From Bacteroidales bacterium Bact_07 (lineage in GTDB: Bacteria; Bacteroidota; Bacteroidia; Bacteroidales; Tenuifilaceae), in assembly GCA_001603415.1 (NCBI GenBank), contig LUYY01000026.1, forward strand, positions 1-37,180: DNA of 37,180 nucleotides, written 5' to 3'. Below, one piece after another: positions 32,873-37,180 of the stretch (the stretch's first letter is position 1; each line of letters opens with the position of its first letter). The position numbers and the translations under genes are program-made. The notes under the pieces are model-generated. The model was not told the DNA's origin and made no database searches. It worked only from the letters and a program-made list of their open reading frames with translations.

Positions 32873-33253
32873 ATGGCAGGACCTAAAGGATCAAAATACT
32901 ACGATGTTTTTCTCGACTATTCCATAGTGTTACGTGAACGTAACACTAACCAATCAATTCTTACCCAGGAGCAGCTTTGTTTATTGTTGAATATCGATGA
33001 GCTGGAATCAATTGCAGCATCTGCAAAAAAAATGGATATCAGTTACCGTAAAGCATGGGAGTTGGTTCGTAGAGCTGAGGAGGATATTGGTTTTCCGCTT
33101 GTGAGCAAGTCGCGGGGTGGCAGTGATGGTGGCAAATCAGAGCTAACTCCCGATGGCAAGCAATTGGTTGATGCATACCGCCAACTCCGAAGCGAGTTCG
33201 ACGATTCCGTGAAGCGGGTAGTAAAAAATTTCTTCCAAACCATTAATCGTTAG
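32873..33253 (+). CDS. ModE-like winged-helix regulator, DNA-binding domain only
   Basis: 126 residues from the ATG at 32873; a TTG at 32864 is the alternative. It is the N-terminal ModE/LysR-type winged helix: LLNIDELESIAASAKKMDIS, YRKAWELVRRAEEDIGFPLV, then the basic wing SKSRGGSDGGKSELTPDG, and helix QLVDAYRQL. Classical ModE has two C-terminal TOBE (Mop) domains that bind molybdate; these are absent, so sensing must occur elsewhere or not at all. The short form is common in anaerobes. It starts a four-gene operon; wtpA-like follows 4 bp after its stop, so it most likely controls oxyanion uptake. Confidence 0.87.
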   Translation: MAGPKGSKYYDVFLDYSIVLRERNTNQSILTQEQLCLLLNIDELESIAASAKKMDISYRKAWELVRRAEEDIGFPLVSKSRGGSDGGKSELTPDGKQLVDAYRQLRSEFDDSVKRVVKNFFQTINR

Positions 33254-33257
33254 CCCA

Positions 33258-34208
33258 ATGCGCGGCTCTATGTTTCTTATCGTAGCGATGTTCTTTTTAA
33301 GCGGCTGTTTCCGTTCAAACACCAACAGCAATACCATTACTATATTCCATGCTGGTAGCCTATCGGTGCCCCTTAAAGCCATAACCGATAGTTTTAAACG
33401 GCTTAATCCGGAAGTAACCTTTAACCTTGAGGCAGCAGGAAGTTTAGAATGTGCCCGCAAAATTACTGACCTCAACCGGCAGTGCGACCTGTTTTTCTCG
33501 GCCGATTATCAGGTCATAAATAATCTATTGGTTACTAAACATGCCAACTTCGTAATCCCTTTTTCAACTAACCGAATGGTAATTGCCTATTCGCCCAAAT
33601 CAAAACTTTCCAGCTCCATCAATTCGTTAAATTGGACTTCCATCTTACTAAATCCTAAGGTTACCTATGGGCGGAGCGATCCCAATACCGATCCTTGTGG
33701 CTATCGTACTGTTTTTGTACTGCAACTTGCCGAAAAGTATTATGGTAAAAAAGGCTTAGCCGATTCGCTCTTGGCCAAGGATAATCAATTCATTCGACCC
33801 AAAGAGGTCGATTTATTAGCCTTGCTTGAAACCGGAGCCATCGATTACCTTTTTATATATGAGTCGGTGGTTAAGCAGCATCAATTACATTACCTTCCTT
33901 TACCTGACAGTATAAATCTTGGTAACTTTTCCTTAGCACAGCACTATAGCTCCGTTCAAGTGAAAATAAGAGGGCGTAGCCCCAGCGATTCATTATACAT
34001 AGCAGGCGAACCTATTGTTTACGCTTTTACAATCCCCAAAAATGCTCCCAACGCCCAGTTAGCCCTTAGGTTTGCCAAGTATTTTCTATCCGATACCGGA
34101 GGAATGAGGGTAATTACCCAAATGGGACAGCAGTCGCTTATTCCGTTCAATAGTACTGGGTGTGGTTCAATTCCGAGCGATCTTAAAGTATTTGTGCTTA
34201 ATAATTAG
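33258..34208 (+). CDS. wtpA: Tungstate/molybdate ABC-transporter substrate-binding lipoprotein (WtpA-like)
   Basis: 316 residues. Lipoprotein signal MRGSMFLIVAMFFLSGC places the lipidated Cys at 17. The binding-protein body has the WtpA/ModA-type motifs ITIFHAGSLSVPLKAI, FNLEAAGSLECARKI, FFSADYQVINNLL, then VTYGRSDPNTDPCGYRT, GAIDYLFIYESV and a C-terminal YFLSDTGGMRVI. The AGSL...RKI and SADY pattern fits WtpA (tungstate-preferring, first described in archaea) better than E. coli ModA. It captures tungstate or molybdate in the periplasm. Permease and ATPase genes follow directly with 1-5 bp spacing. Confidence 0.88.
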   Translation: MRGSMFLIVAMFFLSGCFRSNTNSNTITIFHAGSLSVPLKAITDSFKRLNPEVTFNLEAAGSLECARKITDLNRQCDLFFSADYQVINNLLVTKHANFVIPFSTNRMVIAYSPKSKLSSSINSLNWTSILLNPKVTYGRSDPNTDPCGYRTVFVLQLAEKYYGKKGLADSLLAKDNQFIRPKEVDLLALLETGAIDYLFIYESVVKQHQLHYLPLPDSINLGNFSLAQHYSSVQVKIRGRSPSDSLYIAGEPIVYAFTIPKNAPNAQLALRFAKYFLSDTGGMRVITQMGQQSLIPFNSTGCGSIPSDLKVFVLNN

Positions 34209-34213
34209 TGTTG

Positions 34214-35002
34214 ATGTTGCAGAACCGAGTAAATAGTTTTTCGCATTTTCAGTTGGTTCTAACCCTTTTGGGCGCTTTTATTCTTCTATTCATTGTTGCG
34301 CCGTTGTTGGGTATGATAATCAGCACACCTTTTAAAGCAATCACCGCAACAGCTGCCGATAGTCAGGTCTTAAACTCGATTTGGCTTTCCATTTGGGTAG
34401 CCATGGTAACCTCACTTCTGTTTGCAATTCCAGCTATTCCATTAGCTTATATTTTGGCACGCTACAACTTCCCTCTGAAAAACCTGATAAACGGAATAAT
34501 CGATTTACCTGTTGTTATTCCCCATTCCGTTGTTGGCATTGCCCTGCTTGGTTTTATTGCGGGCGATGGTTTGCTTGGCAAAACCTTCGATGCTTTTGGC
34601 GTAAAGCTTTTGGGAACTCCCTTTGCCATTGCCATTGCCATGGCCTTTGTTAGCTTGCCCTTCCTTGTTAACTCCGCTCGCGATGGATTTCAGCAAGTGC
34701 CTGAAAGGTTGGAGCAAGCCGCGCTCACACTTGGAGCATCGCCCTTTCAGGTGTTTTTCACCATATCGTTACCGCTGGCATGGCGAAGTATTGTAACCGG
34801 ACTTGTAATGATGTTTGCCCGTGGCATGAGCGAGTTTGGAGCGGTTGTTGTTATTGCGTACCATCCCATGGTTGCCTCTGTTATGATTTACGATAGGTTT
34901 ACTGCGTTTGGTTTAAAATATGCTCAGCCAGCAGCAATCCTTTTCCTCTTTGTCAGCCTTATTGTCTTCATTTCGCTTCGTTTTTTCTCACAAAAAAGGT
35001 AA
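34214..35002 (+). CDS. wtpB: Tungstate/molybdate ABC-transporter permease (WtpB/ModB-like)
   Basis: 262 residues from the ATG at 34214; a GTG at 34208, overlapping the wtpA stop by one base, is also possible. Five or six membrane helices. The permease loop that contacts the ATPase is clear: EQAALTLGASPFQVFFTISL, followed by RGMSEFGAVVVIAYHP, typical of the molybdate/tungstate/sulfate permease family. It forms the inner-membrane channel for the oxyanion bound by the adjacent lipoprotein. It is followed 3 bp later by the ATPase gene. Confidence 0.9.
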   Translation: MLQNRVNSFSHFQLVLTLLGAFILLFIVAPLLGMIISTPFKAITATAADSQVLNSIWLSIWVAMVTSLLFAIPAIPLAYILARYNFPLKNLINGIIDLPVVIPHSVVGIALLGFIAGDGLLGKTFDAFGVKLLGTPFAIAIAMAFVSLPFLVNSARDGFQQVPERLEQAALTLGASPFQVFFTISLPLAWRSIVTGLVMMFARGMSEFGAVVVIAYHPMVASVMIYDRFTAFGLKYAQPAAILFLFVSLIVFISLRFFSQKR

Positions 35003-35005
35003 GCC

Positions 35006-36067
35006 ATGCTTGTTGTCGATCAAATATCAAAGCACTTGCCGACTTTTTCGCTTAGCGAAGTAACCTTTAAGGTTTCGCAACCCGATTACTTCATGCTTCT
35101 TGGCCCATCCGGATCAGGAAAATCACTTTTACTCCAAATAATCAGTGGGCTTGTTAAGCCCGATAGCGGAAGGATATTTTTTAATGGCAACGATATTACC
35201 ACAACCCCTGCCGGCAAACGTAATCTGGGCATACTATTCCAGGATTTGGCTCTTTTTCCTCATTTAAGCGTTTTTGATAATATCGCTTACCCGTTAAGGG
35301 TAAAAAAACAAAGCATAAGCATTGTAAGGCAAACCGTAAATGATTTAGCCGCACATTTCTCTATTTCCAAGTTGCTAAAACAAAACGTAGCCAGCCTTTC
35401 CGGCGGCGAAAAGCAACGGGTGGCGCTTGCCCGAACGCTTGCGTCAAAGCCTTCAATACTCCTGCTCGATGAGCCCCTTTCGGCTGTCGATGCACAGCTT
35501 CATTTGGATATAATGGGTATGCTTAGGAGTATTAATCGACAAGGCACTCCTATCATTCATGTAACCCATAACTTCGAGGAGGCCATTTCGCTGGCCAGCA
35601 AGGTAGGGGTGCTAAATCAAGGGCAGTTGGTTCAGGTGGGTGAACCGGTTGAGGTATTCCAAAACCCTCGTTCCGAGTTTGTGGCTAAGTTTACTGGTGC
35701 CAAAAACTTTTTCAGGGTAAAAGAATTGAATGCAACCCGGAATGGTCTGGTATATGCTGTGTTACCTTCCGACAAAAAAATTGCTTTTTACGCTGATACT
35801 ATTCTCCCAAAAGGTTTTGTTTGTTTTCCGGAGGATAGTGTTGTGTTATCGACACAAGTAGAGAACCAGAGCGCATTGAATGTTTTCCGTGGAAAGGTAA
35901 TCGATATATTCGCTCAGCGTTTTGGCTATGAGGTGATTATTGATTGTGGTTTCAGGATTTCCGCTCTAGTTACCAAGGAATCGCTTGAAAAATTGAATAT
36001 TTTGGCTGGCACCGAGATTTTTGCTGCGGTTAAGGCGAGTGCCGTTAAGTATATCCCCGAAATGTAG
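35006..36067 (+). CDS. wtpC: Tungstate/molybdate ABC-transporter ATPase (WtpC/ModC-like)
   Basis: 353 residues. Walker A is GPSGSGKS (33-40), Q-loop LGILFQDLALFPHL, signature LSGGEKQRVALAR (about 130), Walker B ILLLDEPLSAVD, and the switch His in HVTHNFEEA. The C-terminal domain (about 230-353) is of the MOP/TOBE type that binds molybdate or tungstate and gives feedback inhibition in ModC/WtpC. It drives uptake in complex with the permease. It is last in the operon. The stop lies 9 bp from the convergent SH3 lipoprotein gene; a weak stem (TAGC/GCTA, 7-base loop) with TTTTTT overlaps both stops. Confidence 0.9.
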   Translation: MLVVDQISKHLPTFSLSEVTFKVSQPDYFMLLGPSGSGKSLLLQIISGLVKPDSGRIFFNGNDITTTPAGKRNLGILFQDLALFPHLSVFDNIAYPLRVKKQSISIVRQTVNDLAAHFSISKLLKQNVASLSGGEKQRVALARTLASKPSILLLDEPLSAVDAQLHLDIMGMLRSINRQGTPIIHVTHNFEEAISLASKVGVLNQGQLVQVGEPVEVFQNPRSEFVAKFTGAKNFFRVKELNATRNGLVYAVLPSDKKIAFYADTILPKGFVCFPEDSVVLSTQVENQSALNVFRGKVIDIFAQRFGYEVIIDCGFRISALVTKESLEKLNILAGTEIFAAVKASAVKYIPEM

Positions 36068-36076
36068 CCAGCTGAG

Positions 36077-36919
36077 CTATTTTTTAAATTTAGGTCTTGC
36101 CCCGTTTTGGTAAACCACATGAATAAATCGGGCTGTAAAGAATACTGTCAGGAACGCTATGGCATAGTAACTAAGGGCAATTACAAGGAAGAATGTTACT
36201 CCAAAAATTAGTATGCCTTGTATGGCATCAAAAACAGTAAGCAACGTTCCGAACCGGAGACCTGTTTTGAAAATTGAACCTAAGTAATCGTATAGAATGC
36301 TGATGGCCAGTAACGACAGTTGTACCCAAACAGCTATGGTAACTATATCGGTACCAAAGTTATTGGCCGATATTCCTTTTGTAATGCTTTCAATGAAGTA
36401 ATCTTTCCAGTATAGGTAGATAATCCCCGAAAGGAGACCAGCTACAAAGAACGTTACATACGAAACAACGATTTCCTTGACATTAAAGTCGAATCGTTTT
36501 TTTAGAAGCTGCTTTGCTTTAACAACAGACTCTTCCACTAAAACCCAAAGCATCAACAAGGCAATGGCTAAAACCCAAAAGTACCATTTGTGCCAATTTG
36601 CCAGTTTTTCCAATGATTTCAGGATTTTAGGGGTATTGGGGTATTCTATTTTTTTAAGGTAATCGGTCGATACGTAACCTGTAGCGTAGCCGTTCCGCAC
36701 CATAATCCAGTATTTATCCGATGCAACTGCAACAATGGTGTCGCCTTGACCAAAGGTGCCCATAATCTCGGAAACTGTCGATGGTGCCGAACGCATGTAT
36801 AGCGAGCGAGTGGTTACTATATACCTGTCCCGCATACGGTAATTACCCGGTTCAACACATGCTGTAAAAGCAAAAAGAACAATGAACAGAAAAATGTTTC
36901 TAACTGAATTGTAGCGCAT
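36077..36919 (-). CDS. SH3-domain lipoprotein with C-terminal membrane helices
   Basis: 280 residues from the ATG at 36919, preferred over a 302-residue frame starting at 36985 because it begins a lipoprotein signal (NIFLFIVLFAFTAC) and sits behind a promoter element. The Cys at about 20 is followed by an SH3b domain (about 32-90, TTRSLYMRSAPSTVSEIMG, then ATGYVSTDYLKKIE). The C-terminal half has about five hydrophobic segments, for example WVLAIALLMLWVLV, SYVTFFVAGLLSGIIYLYW and IQGILIFGVTFFLVIALSYY. SH3b domains usually bind cell-wall material. A membrane-embedded partner domain on an apparent lipoprotein is unusual. Function unknown. Confidence 0.75.
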   Translation of the reverse strand: MRYNSVRNIFLFIVLFAFTACVEPGNYRMRDRYIVTTRSLYMRSAPSTVSEIMGTFGQGDTIVAVASDKYWIMVRNGYATGYVSTDYLKKIEYPNTPKILKSLEKLANWHKWYFWVLAIALLMLWVLVEESVVKAKQLLKKRFDFNVKEIVVSYVTFFVAGLLSGIIYLYWKDYFIESITKGISANNFGTDIVTIAVWVQLSLLAISILYDYLGSIFKTGLRFGTLLTVFDAIQGILIFGVTFFLVIALSYYAIAFLTVFFTARFIHVVYQNGARPKFKK

Positions 36920-36942
36920 TATGTCCCAAACCTTTTCCTGTG

Positions 36943-36950
36943 CAAATGTA
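36943..36950 (-). promoter_or_regulatory. Candidate -7 element for the SH3 lipoprotein gene
   Basis: On the minus strand TACATTTG, an exact TAnnTTTG, ends 23 bp before the ATG at 36919. It lies inside the longer open frame (to 36985), supporting the shorter start. No TTG at standard spacing was found. Confidence 0.5.
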
Positions 36951-37072
36951 TCACTTTGCAACAATATAGCCATTGGAAATAGCATTTTTTAATAAACTGC
37001 ACGACAAATATTTTTTTCCCAACCCAAAGCCTTGCTATGGAGTAATACTAACAAAATACCCTATGATTGAGA

Positions 37073-37151
37073 AGTAAATAGAGCATTGGAATTCTTAATC
37101 TTTTAACCTTTAACTTTTATCATTTTCCCTCATTCTCTCTCCCCCAAGCTA
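37073..37151 (+). repeat. Possible edge of a third pyrimidine-rich repeat locus
   Basis: AGTAAATAGAGCATTGGAATTC resembles AGTAAAAGAGCATCTATTCC at the left edge of the 10-bp array (5626-5645). The following TTTAACCTTTAACTTTTATC and TTTTCCCTCATTCTCTC resemble parts of 5780-5850. The match is loose and the window ends soon after. The rest of 36986-37180 shows no gene. Confidence 0.35.
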
Positions 37152-37180
37152 CAATCCGAAACTTTCTTAATTTGAATGGT

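Overview
The window reads as a chromosomal segment of a member of the Bacteroidota, most likely of the order Bacteroidales. The basis is: two TonB-dependent receptors with an N-terminal carboxypeptidase-D-regulatory-like domain, an S46 dipeptidyl-peptidase, PpnP, the KdsC/UbiA/Maf cluster, few Shine-Dalgarno-like sites, and several good matches to the Bacteroidota promoter (TTG, about 19-20 bp, TAnnTTTG). No rRNA, tRNA, prophage, insertion sequence or CRISPR array was seen. Genus-level placement is not possible from sequence reading alone.

Layout. 1-1479: 5'-truncated secreted subtilisin-like protease, convergent through a strong hairpin with a TonB receptor (1525-3924, minus) and its small His-rich membrane partner (4051-4395, minus). 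Divergent from these is rubrerythrin (4515-5093). Between them sits a near-perfect promoter whose spacer holds a 17-bp PerR/Fur-like palindrome. 5222-5599: orphan receiver protein. 5641-5935: pyrimidine-rich 10-bp tandem repeats. 5969-11095: a tight five-gene run (DUF2520 Rossmann protein, KdsC-like phosphatase, UbiA prenyltransferase, Maf, DPP11-type S46 peptidase). 11164-15295: DUF364 protein (minus), then a small hypothetical protein, TlyA methyltransferase and an LTA-synthase-like membrane sulfatase (plus). 15402-19471: TonB receptor, DUF2271-like lipoprotein, and TIGR01777 epimerase. 19517-20224: FtsE-like ATPase. 20228-26105 (minus): MutS2, then a deacetylase and two acyltransferase-like proteins in a tight run. 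26380-27510: chemoreceptor without a periplasmic sensor. 27583-28190: an exact 76-bp tandem array, followed by Tex and P5C dehydrogenase (minus). 32520-36067: PpnP, then a ModE-like regulator and a WtpABC-type tungstate/molybdate importer. 36077-36919 (minus): SH3 lipoprotein with several membrane segments.

Most genes are housekeeping or envelope functions. The parts that stand out are the non-coding ones. First is a repeat family: eight 76-bp units without indels, themselves organised as a duplicated four-unit block, with a related decayed or precursor locus at 5641-5935. Second is the palindromic operator embedded in the promoter of the TonB-receptor/His-rich pair and 65 bp upstream of rubrerythrin. 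I did not find a convincing undescribed multi-protein defence or mobile system. The best candidates for something new are the repeat family, the deacetylase-acyltransferase trio at 20228-23568, and the TonB receptor/His-rich pair with its operator.
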